From Caryophanales bacterium UBA7278 (GTDB taxonomy: Bacteria; Bacillota_I; Bacilli_A; RFN20; CAG-826): a stretch of DNA of 35,931 nucleotides. Every line of letters begins with the position of its first letter. Positions within the stretch are counted from its first letter, which is position 1. The stretch lies in NCBI GenBank assembly GCA_002472275.1, contig DKRQ01000016.1:1-35931 (forward strand). The letters are read 5' to 3'. Of the stretch, positions 1 to 7,414 are shown piece by piece. The notes below the pieces were generated by a model. That model made no database searches and was not told the DNA's origin. It saw only the letters and a list, made by a program, of their open reading frames with translations. The translations under genes were made by a program, and so were the position numbers.

Positions 1-42
1 GCGTTTACTATGAAAATTCGCGATCGCCTCAGCTAGCGCCCC

Positions 43-450
43 TCAGCACCGAAGGGCGGCCACACCTTGATACCTTCCCATTAGCTCGTCGTGAGTCAAA
101 AGCATTAGGCCTTCGCATCTGGCCGTCGATAGGAGAAGATGGTCGAAAGGATCGCTATGGATCCCTTGGTCCATAAAGGAGACTAAATGCAGGATGTGCT
201 CGGGCTTAACCGACATGATTGAGTACCCGGCTCGCTCGCATCCCGCGAGGATTTCCTTAGCAGAAAACGGCATGAGATCAGGCTTTTTCACGTGCTTGAT
301 TTCGATTTCCCATAAGGACGCAGCCGAAACGACAACGTCGTTGGAAGGGTCGGAAATGATGGCTTTGGCCTCTTCGCACAGGTTATCCGGGAAATAAAGC
401 GCCCAAAGGAGCGCATGGGTATCCAAAGAATGTTCATTACTTATACCCAA
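43..450 (-). CDS. vapC: VapC-type PIN-domain toxin
   Basis: A PIN-domain ribonuclease, the toxin half of a type II toxin-antitoxin pair. In 135 residues the expected acidic residues are present: D10 in LDTHALLW, E48 in SLWEIE, D100 and D103 in SDPFDHLL, and D121 in THDE. These normally bind Mg2+ for RNA cleavage. I chose a TTG start at 450 because GGAG lies 7 bases upstream of it. A longer frame runs back to 567, but it covers the antitoxin gene and has no PIN homology there. The start lies inside the 3' end of the antitoxin gene, so the two are translationally coupled. The fold call is firm; the RNA target is unknown. Confidence 0.9.
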   Translation of the reverse strand: MGISNEHSLDTHALLWALYFPDNLCEEAKAIISDPSNDVVVSAASLWEIEIKHVKKPDLMPFSAKEILAGCERAGYSIMSVKPEHILHLVSFMDQGIHSDPFDHLLLSTARCEGLMLLTHDELMGRYQGVAALRC

Positions 451-676
451 AAAGAGTCTCCGTGTCATAGGCGGGGTCTTTAAGTGTGAACGGTTTCGCC
501 TCAGAAACAAGTAGGCCGGCGCCAAGTCGCACGAAGGAATCGGAAATGCTCGGAACCAATTTGGCAACCCGTTTCCCGTTTTTGAGTATGACGATTTCCT
601 TCTCTTGGCCCTTTTCTAGGAGGGCGATGTATTTCGAAAGCTGGGTTTTGGCTTCGTAAACGCTGATCTCACGCAT
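437..676 (-). CDS. Phd/YefM-type antitoxin
   Basis: The antitoxin partner of the PIN toxin, 79 residues. The N-terminus (MREISVYEAKTQLSKYI, then a VILKNGKRVAKLVP strand) is the Phd/YefM DNA-binding fold, in which the antitoxin dimer binds its own promoter and the C-terminal tail wraps the toxin. A strong AAGGAGG lies 6 bases before the ATG. The gene overlaps the toxin start by 14 bases, the usual antitoxin-first arrangement. An imperfect palindrome just upstream is the likely autoregulatory operator. Confidence 0.9.
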   Translation of the reverse strand: MREISVYEAKTQLSKYIALLEKGQEKEIVILKNGKRVAKLVPSISDSFVRLGAGLLVSEAKPFTLKDPAYDTETLFGYK

Positions 677-689
677 AACTGGCCTCCTT

Positions 690-723
690 GGTTAACTTGG
701 TCAACCTTTTATAGCAGATTATA
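690..723 (-). promoter_or_regulatory. vapBC promoter and operator
   Basis: On the minus strand a TATAAT box (718-723) comes first, then an imperfect palindrome with arms GGTTGAC and GTTAACC around CAA (690-706), then the AAGGAGG ribosome site. On the plus strand the same stretch reads as two direct repeats of TTGGTYAAC. The place between -10 and start suits Phd-type autorepression. I see no good -35 box. Confidence 0.55.
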
Positions 724-751
724 AGAACAAATAAAGGCCCCGAGGGCCCTT
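721..751 (-). terminator. Intrinsic terminator of the nusA-infB-rbfA operon
   Basis: On the minus strand AAGGGCCC-TCG-GGGGCCTT forms a stem with one imperfect pair, followed by TTTATTTGTTCTT. The stem includes the rbfA stop codon. The vapBC -10 box follows directly. Confidence 0.75.
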
Positions 752-1124
752 AATTGTCTTGTTCTTCCTCTTTGGGAAGGGATTCGAGTTGCTTTTCCTC
801 CCTCTCCAAGGCTTCCTCGAGCGATTTGGCCTTGAAGTAGGATTCGTCGAGCTTGAACTTGATGCGGGGAACCTTGTAGGTGTCCATCTTCTTCGCAAGC
901 GAAGAACGGACGTATCCTTCGGTCCTTTCGAGTTCCTCAAGCCTCCTCTTCTGGTTATGCGTGTCCATGAAGGTCACGTAGACGTTGGCTTGCGAGAAGT
1001 CGTCGTAGACCTCGACGTCGTTGACCGAGACCATGCCGATGCTCTTGTTCTTGAGCTCGAACATCACGATCTCGGAGACGTTGCGGGCGATGAGGGCCTT
1101 GATGCGGTTATGACGGTCCGCCAT
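750..1124 (-). CDS. rbfA: Ribosome-binding factor A
   Basis: RbfA is a single KH-like domain protein that binds the 30S subunit late in 16S rRNA maturation. The 124-residue product has the expected N-terminal helix (RHNRIKALIARNVSEIV), the central VYVTFMDT strand and a helix with RTEGYVRSSLAKKM, then a charged C-terminal tail. The ATG overlaps the infB stop as TGATG, and AAGGAGG lies 7 bases upstream inside infB. It is the last gene of the operon, as in other Bacillota. Confidence 0.95.
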   Translation of the reverse strand: MADRHNRIKALIARNVSEIVMFELKNKSIGMVSVNDVEVYDDFSQANVYVTFMDTHNQKRRLEELERTEGYVRSSLAKKMDTYKVPRIKFKLDESYFKAKSLEEALEREEKQLESLPKEEEQDN

Positions 1125-2983
1125 CAGGCAGCCTCCTTGTCGACCATTTCGTATCCTTCGACGATGTCGCCTTCCTTGATGTCGTTATACCCATCGATGG
1201 TAAGGCCGCATTCGTAGCCTTCCTTGACTTCCTTGGCATCGTCTTTGAATCTCTTCAAGGAACCTAGGGTCCCTTCATAGATGACGACGCCGTTACGGAG
1301 CAACCTGACCTTGGAGCCGGCCTTCATGAGGCCGCTAGTGACGTAGGAGCCACCGATCGTGCCGACTTTGGAGATCTTGTAGATATGCCTGATCTCGGCT
1401 TGGCCAAGGATCTTTTCGACCTTCTCCACCTTAACCATGCCCTTCATCGCGAGTTCCATCTCGTCCAAAAGTTCGTAGATGATCTTATGGAGACGGATCT
1501 CGACGTGGTTTTCCTCGGCTTTTTGCCTGACCCTAGCGTCAGGACGGACGTTGAAGCCGTAGATGAAGGCTCCCGAAGCGGAGGCCAAAAGCACGTCGTT
1601 ATCGGAGATCGCGCCGGCGGAGGCGCTTAGGACGTGGACCTTGATCGAATCGGTCGACATCTTCTCCAAGTTGGCTTTAAGGGCCTGCGCGGTGCCATCG
1701 CTATCGGCTTTGACGACGATGTTGATGTCCTGGATTTTACCGGCGTTGACTAAGGCGTTGAGGTCGCTAAGGGAAAGGGCGGCGCTGCCACCGCGGCTAG
1801 CGATGGTCTTGGCTTCTTTCCTCTTCTCGGCGATTTCCTTGGCTTGCCTTTCCTCGGGGAAGGCCATGAAGCGGTCGCCAGCGCTAGGGACGCTAGAAAG
1901 TCCGATGACGGAGACCGGGGTGCTTGGCCCGGCGGTCTTCAGGACGGCCCTATATTCGTTAGTCATCCTACGGACCTTGCCATAGGTTTCGCCAACGACG
2001 ACATAGTCGCCGGCGTTAAGCGAGCCGTTTTGCACCAAAAGGGTGGCCTTAGGGCCCTCGCCCTTATCGAGTTGGGCCTCAAGGACGGTGCCGATTGCAT
2101 AACGCGAGGGATTGGCCTTAAGCTCGAGCATCTCGGCCTTAAGGACGATGTTCTCGAGCAAATCGGAGATGCCTTGGCCCGTTTTGGCAGAGATCTTGGT
2201 GACGATCACGTCGCCGCCGTATTCCTCGGCGATGACGTCGTGGGCCATGAGTTCCTCGATGACCTTGCGCGGATTGGCGCCCGGCATGTCCATTTTGTTG
2301 ATGGCGACGATGATGGGGACACCCGCCGCTTTGGCGTGGTCGATGGCTTCGAGAGTCTGCGGCATGACGCCGTCATCGGCGGCCACCACGAGGACGACGA
2401 TGTCCGTGACGGAGGCGCCGCGGGAGCGCATCGCCGTGAAGGCGGCGTGCCCCGGGGTGTCGATGAAGGTGATCTTCTTGCCACCGACATCTTTTTGATA
2501 AGCGCCGATGTTTTGGGAAATGCCACCGGCTTCCGTATCTACGATACGGGAGTTGCGGATGGAGTCGATGAGGGTGGTCTTGCCGTGGTCGACGTGGCCC
2601 ATGACGGTCACGACGGGCGGACGTTCTTTTAACGAGGCGGGGTCATCGACGATCTCGATGTCCTCGAAGTGCTCTTCGTCGACGAGTTTCTCTTTCTTGA
2701 AGTCGTAATCGTATTCGAGGCAGACGTTGCCGATCGAATCGTCGTCGAGGAGTTGGTTGATCGTGACGAGCTTCCCTTGGAGGAAGAGGAACTTGATGAT
2801 GGCCGGGGCCGGGACGTTGATGGCTTTGGAAAGCTCGGCGACGGTGACCGGCTTAGAGTAGACGAAGACGCCGCCGTTGACCTTGGCGTATTCCTCCTTG
2901 CCCTTAGGACGGGGGTCGAAGTTGGAAACCCTTTGCTGGGGCTTCTGGTTGTTCTTCTTGCTTCCGTAGTTGTTCTTTTTCAT
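1124..2983 (-). CDS. infB: Translation initiation factor IF-2
   Basis: IF-2 places initiator tRNA on the ribosome. In 619 residues there is a short basic N-terminus, one IF2_N module (about 45-95), and the GTPase domain with GHVDHGKT (129-136), DTPGHA (175-180), NKMD (229-232) and SAKTG. The domain II barrel, domain III and C-terminal fMet-tRNA-binding barrel follow. The N-terminal region is far shorter than in Enterobacteria. I chose the ATG at 2983 because AAGGAG lies 7 bases upstream. A frame open to 3004 would add seven residues, overlap the L7Ae-like gene, and has no ribosome site at its start. Confidence 0.97.
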   Translation of the reverse strand: MKKNNYGSKKNNQKPQQRVSNFDPRPKGKEEYAKVNGGVFVYSKPVTVAELSKAINVPAPAIIKFLFLQGKLVTINQLLDDDSIGNVCLEYDYDFKKEKLVDEEHFEDIEIVDDPASLKERPPVVTVMGHVDHGKTTLIDSIRNSRIVDTEAGGISQNIGAYQKDVGGKKITFIDTPGHAAFTAMRSRGASVTDIVVLVVAADDGVMPQTLEAIDHAKAAGVPIIVAINKMDMPGANPRKVIEELMAHDVIAEEYGGDVIVTKISAKTGQGISDLLENIVLKAEMLELKANPSRYAIGTVLEAQLDKGEGPKATLLVQNGSLNAGDYVVVGETYGKVRRMTNEYRAVLKTAGPSTPVSVIGLSSVPSAGDRFMAFPEERQAKEIAEKRKEAKTIASRGGSAALSLSDLNALVNAGKIQDINIVVKADSDGTAQALKANLEKMSTDSIKVHVLSASAGAISDNDVLLASASGAFIYGFNVRPDARVRQKAEENHVEIRLHKIIYELLDEMELAMKGMVKVEKVEKILGQAEIRHIYKISKVGTIGGSYVTSGLMKAGSKVRLLRNGVVIYEGTLGSLKRFKDDAKEVKEGYECGLTIDGYNDIKEGDIVEGYEMVDKEAA

Positions 2984-2985
2984 GT

Positions 2986-3279
2986 CTAATCTCCTTTCTC
3001 CCATTTCTCCCTTAGCGATTTGGCGGCCTTTCCGTCCATGACGAGGACCAATGAGATCTCGTCATAGCCTAGGGCCTGCCCCAAATCGGCTTTGTTCACC
3101 CCTTGCAGCAAGCTGCAACTTTCGGGGAGAGAAGATAGGAACGCCTTCTTCGAATTGGCCGAGGCGTCGTCGGCGAGGATGGCGGCTTTGGCCTTAGGAA
3201 GAGATTTCTCAACCCCCATCCCGAAGCGGAGTTTGCCACCCCGATTGAGCAGGCCTAGGAAAGAGAGGGCCCGCTTCAT
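2986..3279 (-). CDS. L7Ae-family K-turn RNA-binding protein (YlxQ-like)
   Basis: A 97-residue member of the L7Ae/L30e fold found between ylxR and infB in Bacillota (YlxQ, also called RplGA). The pattern N-LNRGGKLRFGMG, AAILADDAS and the later LVLVMDGKAAKSL fits the family, which binds kink-turn RNA. The start overlaps the ylxR stop (ATGA), with AAGGAGG 4 bases upstream. Position and fold support the call; the RNA partner is not known. Confidence 0.85.
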   Translation of the reverse strand: MKRALSFLGLLNRGGKLRFGMGVEKSLPKAKAAILADDASANSKKAFLSSLPESCSLLQGVNKADLGQALGYDEISLVLVMDGKAAKSLREKWEKGD

Positions 3280-3512
3280 AAGGCCTCCTTTAGAAGAGCG
3301 ATCTCTTCTTCAAGAAGGCTACGACGGAGGATCCTTTCGAAGGCTTTCCTTTTGATGGCGGCCTCCAAAGAGGCCAAGTCCTTCTTCAGGTAATATCCCC
3401 TGCCGCCTGGAGACAGGGAGAGTTTGCCCTCAAGGAGGCGGAAGCGAAGCAGCTCTTCCTGGGGGAAGGGCTTCCTGCTTGCGATGTCCATGCGGTCATT
3501 GACTCTCCTCAT
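3276..3512 (-). CDS. YlxR/RnpM-family protein lacking the usual cysteines
   Basis: A 78-residue DUF448/YlxR protein, always found between nusA and ylxQ in Bacillota. YlxR homologues bind RNA; one has been described as a modulator of RNase P. The diagnostic core is here: RKPFPQEELLRFRL, then GGRGYYLKKD and the basic helix AIKRKAFERILRR. The N-terminus, where many homologues have a Cys-containing RxC motif, reads MRRVNDRMDIASRK with no cysteine anywhere in the protein. AAAGGAG precedes the ATG. Confidence 0.85.
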   Translation of the reverse strand: MRRVNDRMDIASRKPFPQEELLRFRLLEGKLSLSPGGRGYYLKKDLASLEAAIKRKAFERILRRSLLEEEIALLKEAL

Positions 3513-3521
3513 ATCGCTCCT

Positions 3522-5270
3522 TTAGGCGTTCTGGTCGTCGTAATAGTCGTCGTATTCGCTGTAATCCTCGTCGAGGTCGCCTTCGTAGAGGTCTTCTTGC
3601 TCCTCTTTCTCGATTTCGGAAAGTTCCTCTTCGGTGTAGACGGGCATGGTGGGCACGGCGGGTTTGGCCGGTTCGTGCGCGACCTCTTCCTCGGTGATCT
3701 TGCGGGGACGTTTGTTCTTGTTTGCGGATTTGGTCTTCTTTTCCTTGGCGGATTCGAGTTCCTTCTCAAGGTCGGAAAGGGTGGTCGTGGTCTTGACCTC
3801 GGTGGCCTTGGCCTCTTCCTCTTCCTTGGCCTTGGCAGCGGCTTCTTCGGCAGCCTTCTGGGCCGCCATCGCCTTCATGGCCGCGGCCGCGGGGTTGATC
3901 GCGGAAGTCGGGAAGGAAGAAGGATCGACGCCGGCTTTCGGGGCGACCTTGGGTTCCTCGACCTTCGGCTCTTCGGCCTTGACGACCACTTCGGGCATGT
4001 CGATCGGCCTGCGGGCCTCTTCCTCGGCGAGCCTCTTGGCTTCTTCCTCGGCGGCCTTGCGGGCTTCCTCTTCGCGGCGGAGGGCTTCCTCTTGCTGCTT
4101 CTTGGCGAACTCGAGGCGTTCCCTTTCCCTCTTCTCCTCCTCGGCCTGCCTCTTCCATTCCTCGACGGGAACGAAGGTGAGGCCGCGGGCTTCGGCGTTG
4201 CTCTTTTCGATGAACTCAATGGAGAAGCCGGTGATCTTTTCCGCTAAGCGGAAATTGGATTTGAACTTACCGACGGCGATCGGGGTGGTCTGGTCTTCGA
4301 TGAGAACCTGGGCGGTCTTCTCCTCGAGGTTCAGATTGAGGCCGAGGGCCTGGGCGGGACGGACGGCTTCGAGCATGAAGACGCCGGGATTGGACGAATA
4401 GTTGATGACGTCGATCTTCTCTTTGTTCTTGCCATTGCCGAGTTGTCCGACGATGCGCTGGATGCGGCTGCCGCCTTGTCCGATGCAGGCCCCGGTGGCG
4501 TCGACGTCCTCGTTGGCGGAGCTAACCGCCACCTTGGAACGGAGGCCGGCGATACGGGCGATGGCCTTGATGATGACGGTGCCATCGTAGATTTCGTGGA
4601 TTTCCTCCTCGAATAGCCTCTTGAGGAAGCCTTCGGAGGAACGGGTGGCCTCAATCTGCGGGCCGCGGGCGGGTTTGCCATCGATCGGCTCGGCGGATTT
4701 GACCTCTTGGATGTAGACCTTGATCGGGTCGCCGACGCGGAAATACTCGTCGCCGATCAGTTCCCTACGGGAAAGTTCGATCATGGTCCTGTCGATCGAG
4801 ACGGTCACGGACTTCTCGTCGGCTTTCTCAACGACGCCGTTCATCATCTCTCCGATGTGATCCTTATAGACCTCATAGAGGGCGGTCCTTTCGGCTTCGG
4901 CGAGCCTCTGGCGGAGGTTGTTCTTGACCGCGAGGGCGGTGACTTTGGTGAGGTCATCGATGGAGGCCTTCACGGCGAAGTCGTCGCCGGCTTTATATTT
5001 GGGTTTCTTTAGGCCTTCATTGGCGTCCTCGACGGAAATCTCGAGGTAATCGTCCTCGACTTCCTCGACGACCTTCTTGATCTGGGCGAGCTCGATGACG
5101 CCCTTCTCCTCATCGATGAGGCAGGTGACGACCGCGTCGTCTCCCCCACCGAGGTATTTGACATAGGCGCGCTGGAGGGCTTCCTGAAGCGCGGTGATGA
5201 CTGCCTCGCGGCTTAGTCCTTTTGCGTCGGCGACTTCGGAGACCGCCGAGACGAATGCTTTGACATCCAT
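3522..5270 (-). CDS. nusA: Transcription factor NusA with a long charged C-terminal extension
   Basis: NusA binds RNA polymerase and nascent RNA and tunes pausing, termination and antitermination. The 582-residue product has the N-terminal polymerase-binding domain (about 1-125), an S1 domain (about 130-200), and two KH domains, the first with GQGG in VDATGACIGQGGSRIQRI. The conserved body ends near residue 366. About 216 further residues follow: a Glu/Lys/Arg/Ala-rich helix likely to be a coiled coil, an Ala/Pro/Lys linker, and a strongly acidic, Tyr-rich tail (YEGDLDEDYSEYDDYYDD). Bacillus NusA ends close to the KH domains, so this tail is unusual. The ribosome site is AAGGA. Confidence 0.95.
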   Translation of the reverse strand: MDVKAFVSAVSEVADAKGLSREAVITALQEALQRAYVKYLGGGDDAVVTCLIDEEKGVIELAQIKKVVEEVEDDYLEISVEDANEGLKKPKYKAGDDFAVKASIDDLTKVTALAVKNNLRQRLAEAERTALYEVYKDHIGEMMNGVVEKADEKSVTVSIDRTMIELSRRELIGDEYFRVGDPIKVYIQEVKSAEPIDGKPARGPQIEATRSSEGFLKRLFEEEIHEIYDGTVIIKAIARIAGLRSKVAVSSANEDVDATGACIGQGGSRIQRIVGQLGNGKNKEKIDVINYSSNPGVFMLEAVRPAQALGLNLNLEEKTAQVLIEDQTTPIAVGKFKSNFRLAEKITGFSIEFIEKSNAEARGLTFVPVEEWKRQAEEEKRERERLEFAKKQQEEALRREEEARKAAEEEAKRLAEEEARRPIDMPEVVVKAEEPKVEEPKVAPKAGVDPSSFPTSAINPAAAAMKAMAAQKAAEEAAAKAKEEEEAKATEVKTTTTLSDLEKELESAKEKKTKSANKNKRPRKITEEEVAHEPAKPAVPTMPVYTEEELSEIEKEEQEDLYEGDLDEDYSEYDDYYDDQNA

Positions 5271-5285
5271 GGTTTTGTTTCCTTT

Positions 5286-5741
5286 CTAGAAGCGGATCGC
5301 AAGACGGGCTTTGTCCACGTCAGCGAGGGGGAAGCGGGCTTCCACCTTTTTGGTTTTGACTCTTAGCTGCAGGGTGACTTCCCCATCCTCGACGCCTAGT
5401 AGCGTCCCTTCGAGGATGTTCTCCCCCTTATAGGGATGGGAGAGATGGAGATTCACGTAGCTTCCCTTATAAAGGGGGAGTTTGTCGATGGCGATCGGCT
5501 TTTCGGCGCCTAGGGACGACACGTCGAGGGTGTACGCCCCTTCGATCGGGTCCTCCTTATCCAGGATTTCCGAGACAAGCGACGAGACCGAGACGATGTC
5601 GTCGAGGCTGATCGGTTCTACGCGGTCGACGACGACGTTGAGGCTTTTTTCCTTGCCTTGGCTAATTTTCACCGAGACGAGTTCGTAGCCGATTTCGGCC
5701 AAAGGTCCTTGCAGCAGGTTCTTGATCTTCTCTTCTGCCAT
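5286..5741 (-). CDS. rimP: Ribosome maturation factor RimP
   Basis: RimP (YlxS) acts in early 30S subunit assembly. The 151-residue product has the two family domains: an N-terminal alpha/beta part (LLQGPLAEIGYELVSVKIS, then SLNVVVDRVEPISLDD, YTLDVSSLGAEKPI) and a C-terminal Sm-like barrel (GTLLGVEDGEVTLQLR, IRF at the end). It is the first gene of the nusA operon. AAGGAGG lies just before the ATG and directly follows an attenuator-like hairpin. Confidence 0.95.
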   Translation of the reverse strand: MAEEKIKNLLQGPLAEIGYELVSVKISQGKEKSLNVVVDRVEPISLDDIVSVSSLVSEILDKEDPIEGAYTLDVSSLGAEKPIAIDKLPLYKGSYVNLHLSHPYKGENILEGTLLGVEDGEVTLQLRVKTKKVEARFPLADVDKARLAIRF

Positions 5742-5754
5742 TTCTCCTCCTTAT

Positions 5755-5784
5755 AAAACAAACAGCGGCCATCCGACCACTGCT
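5755..5784 (-). promoter_or_regulatory. Terminator-like hairpin (attenuator) in the rimP-nusA leader
   Basis: In the minus-strand leader CAGTGGTC-GGAT-GGCCGCTG (5763-5782) forms an 8-bp stem with two GU pairs, followed by TTTGTTTT and then at once by the AAGGAGG of rimP. A competing pairing exists: GCGG (5807-5810) with CCGC (5765-5768), and TCCG (5802-5805) with CGGA (5772-5775). That would break the hairpin. The leader is about 80 bases long. This is the expected form of an attenuator, and NusA is the obvious effector. Confidence 0.55.
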
Positions 5785-5830
5785 AAAGGTTTGGTTAGAT
5801 ACGGAACCGCAACGGGATTTCCGCGAGGAG

Positions 5831-5859
5831 ACTATAGCACATACCCCACACGTGTGCAA
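5831..5859 (-). promoter_or_regulatory. Promoter of the rimP-nusA-infB operon
   Basis: On the minus strand TTGCAC (5854-5859), 17 bases, then TATAGT (5831-5836) preceded by an extended TGC. The predicted start is near 5824, giving a leader of about 80 bases. Confidence 0.7.
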
Positions 5860-5876
5860 AGGGGTATGCGCTATAG
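5832..5876. repeat. 45-bp inverted repeat over the rimP promoter
   Basis: Arms of 16 bases (5832-5847 CTATAGCACATACCCC and 5861-5876 GGGGTATGCGCTATAG) match in 15 of 16 pairs. The loop holds most of a second palindrome, CACACGTGTG (5847-5856 region). The repeat spans the -35 and -10 of the operon promoter. No T-run follows on either strand, so it is not a normal terminator. It may be an operator or a transcribed 3' end structure of the lipoprotein mRNA. Confidence 0.6.
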
Positions 5877-5893
5877 GATTGCTTTGTGTGGGG

Positions 5894-6424
5894 TCACTCG
5901 ATATTCGACTCTTGCCACCAGAATAGAGGGGGTTGGTAGTCGACCTCGCTCCCCGTCGAATCATAAAGGGGTCCGCAATAGTTCGCGTTGGAGAGTTCGA
6001 TTTCCCTTTTGCCACCCCTTTGACCGCCTGAGTACCAATGGGAAAGGTAGAGGTTCTTGGCCATAGCCCTGACGTGGCGATCGTCCGCGTCCTCCCCTAT
6101 CGAGGGATCCCCAATTTTGATTTCGTAAACCCTTTGCCCTTCCAGGGGAGGATGCATAAGCCCAAAGCCGTATTGCTCTTCTTTCCCCAGTTGTCTCAAA
6201 GCAAAGGAAGTCTCTTTCTCCACGGAGTTCCCTCCTGAAACGTAAGAGAAAACGCAGGTGAAATCGGCTTTCAAGAACACCGATGTCGTCTCCGAAACGA
6301 TGCAATTGTAAGCCCCTTCGACAAGCCTCAGTTCTTCCTTGGGGTCCACGTATTCCGGAGCCTTTTGACAAGAAAAAAGAGGAAGGCAAAGAAGGAATGG
6401 GAAGAGGATTCGCCGGATTTTCAT
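5894..6424 (-). CDS. Predicted lipoprotein of unknown function
   Basis: A 176-residue protein with a type II signal peptide: basic start (MKIRR), hydrophobic core and lipobox LFSC with the lipidated cysteine at residue 19, so it should sit on the outer face of the membrane. The mature part is mixed and hydrophilic, with no motif I recognise. There is no ribosome site before the ATG. A TAGAAT box lies only 10 bases upstream, so the mRNA may be leaderless. Upstream is the terminator of the degV gene. Confidence 0.75.
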   Translation of the reverse strand: MKIRRILFPFLLCLPLFSCQKAPEYVDPKEELRLVEGAYNCIVSETTSVFLKADFTCVFSYVSGGNSVEKETSFALRQLGKEEQYGFGLMHPPLEGQRVYEIKIGDPSIGEDADDRHVRAMAKNLYLSHWYSGGQRGGKREIELSNANYCGPLYDSTGSEVDYQPPLFWWQESNIE

Positions 6425-6433
6425 TGTATTTGA

Positions 6434-6439
6434 ATTCTA
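6434..6439 (-). promoter_or_regulatory. -10 box of the lipoprotein gene (leaderless candidate)
   Basis: TAGAAT on the minus strand ends 10 bases before the start codon at 6424. No convincing -35 and no Shine-Dalgarno site are visible. Confidence 0.4.
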
Positions 6440-6440
6440 A

Positions 6441-6464
6441 CAAAAAGGGACCCCGAAGGATCCC
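6441..6464 (-). terminator. Intrinsic terminator after degV
   Basis: On the minus strand GGGATCC-TTCG-GGGTCCC, a 7-bp stem with one GU pair and a UUCG loop, followed by TTTTTG. Confidence 0.9.
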
Positions 6465-6474
6465 TAGGATTGGC

Positions 6475-7338
6475 TTATGCGATGGGGTGAGGCCCGTCGT
6501 TAATGTAGAGGATGCCAAGGCAATGGGGGCCGCAATGGCAGGAGATGGTCGCGCCCGCCGTGGTGATGCGGATGTTCTGGAACCCTTCCTTCTCTAGCCT
6601 CGCCTTCACTTCCGCGACGACTTCCTCAGGCGCGGTCGAATAGGTGATGAAGACCTCTTCCTTATCGGGATTGTTGAATTCGGCCAGGGTATCCTCGACG
6701 TATTGCATGACGACCTTCTTCATGGGACCGCGGTATTTCGCGCCGGGACCCATCTTGCCGTCTTTGACGTAGATCTCGGGTTTGATCTTGAGGAGGTTGG
6801 CCCCGATCATCGCTAACATCGAGCACCTGCCGCCCTTATAGAGGTAATTGACGGACTCAAGGGAGAAAGAGGCCTGAACCGCGTTAACACGGGCTTTGCA
6901 AGCGGAGACGATTTCCTCGGGGGACTCGCCTTTCCTCGCCAGTTTCCTGGCGTAGAGGCACTGGAGTCCGATGCCGGAAGAAAGCGAAAGGGAGTCGATT
7001 ACATCGACTTTGCCCTTCAGTCCATCTTCTTGGGAGGCGCTGACCGCGTTATTATGGGCGACAGAGAGGCCGGAAGAGAGGGTGAAATGGATGATGTGAT
7101 CGTAATCCTTCAGTTTCTCCTTGAAATACTCGGAATACTGGAACTGGTTGATCGCGGCGGTATGGGGGAGCTCGCCCGTCTTCTCGGTGTAGGCGAATAG
7201 GTCCTCGGGCTTGATTTGCCCGTCCAATCCCTGCTCTTCGCCCATGATGATGTTGAAGGGCACGGTGGAAATATCGAATTCCTTCAGGAGTTCGGGGGTC
7301 AAATCGACGGTGGATTCGGCGGAAATGCAGATTTTCAT
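6475..7338 (-). CDS. DegV-family fatty-acid-binding protein
   Basis: DegV/FakB proteins hold a fatty acid for the FakA kinase, which phosphorylates it for phospholipid synthesis. The 287-residue product has the family marks: ISAESTVDLTPELL at the start, the PHTAAINQFQYSEYF segment, LSSGLSVAHNNA, the VDVIDSLSLSSGIGLQ segment, and KGGRCSM followed by LLKIKPEIYVKDGKM. I start at the ATG at 7338, with AGGA 6 bases upstream. The TTG two codons earlier has no spacing for a ribosome site. A FakA gene is not in the window. Confidence 0.92.
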   Translation of the reverse strand: MKICISAESTVDLTPELLKEFDISTVPFNIIMGEEQGLDGQIKPEDLFAYTEKTGELPHTAAINQFQYSEYFKEKLKDYDHIIHFTLSSGLSVAHNNAVSASQEDGLKGKVDVIDSLSLSSGIGLQCLYARKLARKGESPEEIVSACKARVNAVQASFSLESVNYLYKGGRCSMLAMIGANLLKIKPEIYVKDGKMGPGAKYRGPMKKVVMQYVEDTLAEFNNPDKEEVFITYSTAPEEVVAEVKARLEKEGFQNIRITTAGATISCHCGPHCLGILYINDGPHPIA

Positions 7339-7359
7339 GTTCAATCCTCGCTAACTTTT

Positions 7360-7388
7360 ATTTTATTCGTTTTGAGGTTTTTTGGCAA
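7360..7388 (-). promoter_or_regulatory. Promoter of the degV gene
   Basis: TTGCCA (7383-7388), 17 bases, TAAAAT (7360-7365) on the minus strand; each box differs from consensus at one position. The -35 overlaps the T-run of the preceding terminator. Predicted start near 7353. Confidence 0.75.
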
Positions 7389-7413
7389 AAAGAAAACCCT
7401 CTAAAAGAGGGTT
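7386..7413 (-). terminator. Intrinsic terminator of the two-gene unit 7415-8280
   Basis: On the minus strand AACCCTC-TTTTA-GAGGGTT, then TTCTTTTT. It starts directly after the stop codon at 7415. Confidence 0.9.
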
Positions 7414-7414
7414 G

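Noticed and set aside
451..567. A longer VapC reading with 39 extra residues.
   Set aside because: It covers the antitoxin gene and has no PIN homology. The TTG at 450 has a well-spaced GGAG.
1844..2632. Long plus-strand open frame of 262 codons opposite infB.
   Set aside because: It is an antisense shadow of a GC-rich conserved gene, with no ribosome site and a composition (Asp/Gly/Val/His-rich) typical of reversed coding DNA. The same holds for frames opposite nusA, cls, galK, the MFS gene and the ABC ATPase (for example 28170-28910).
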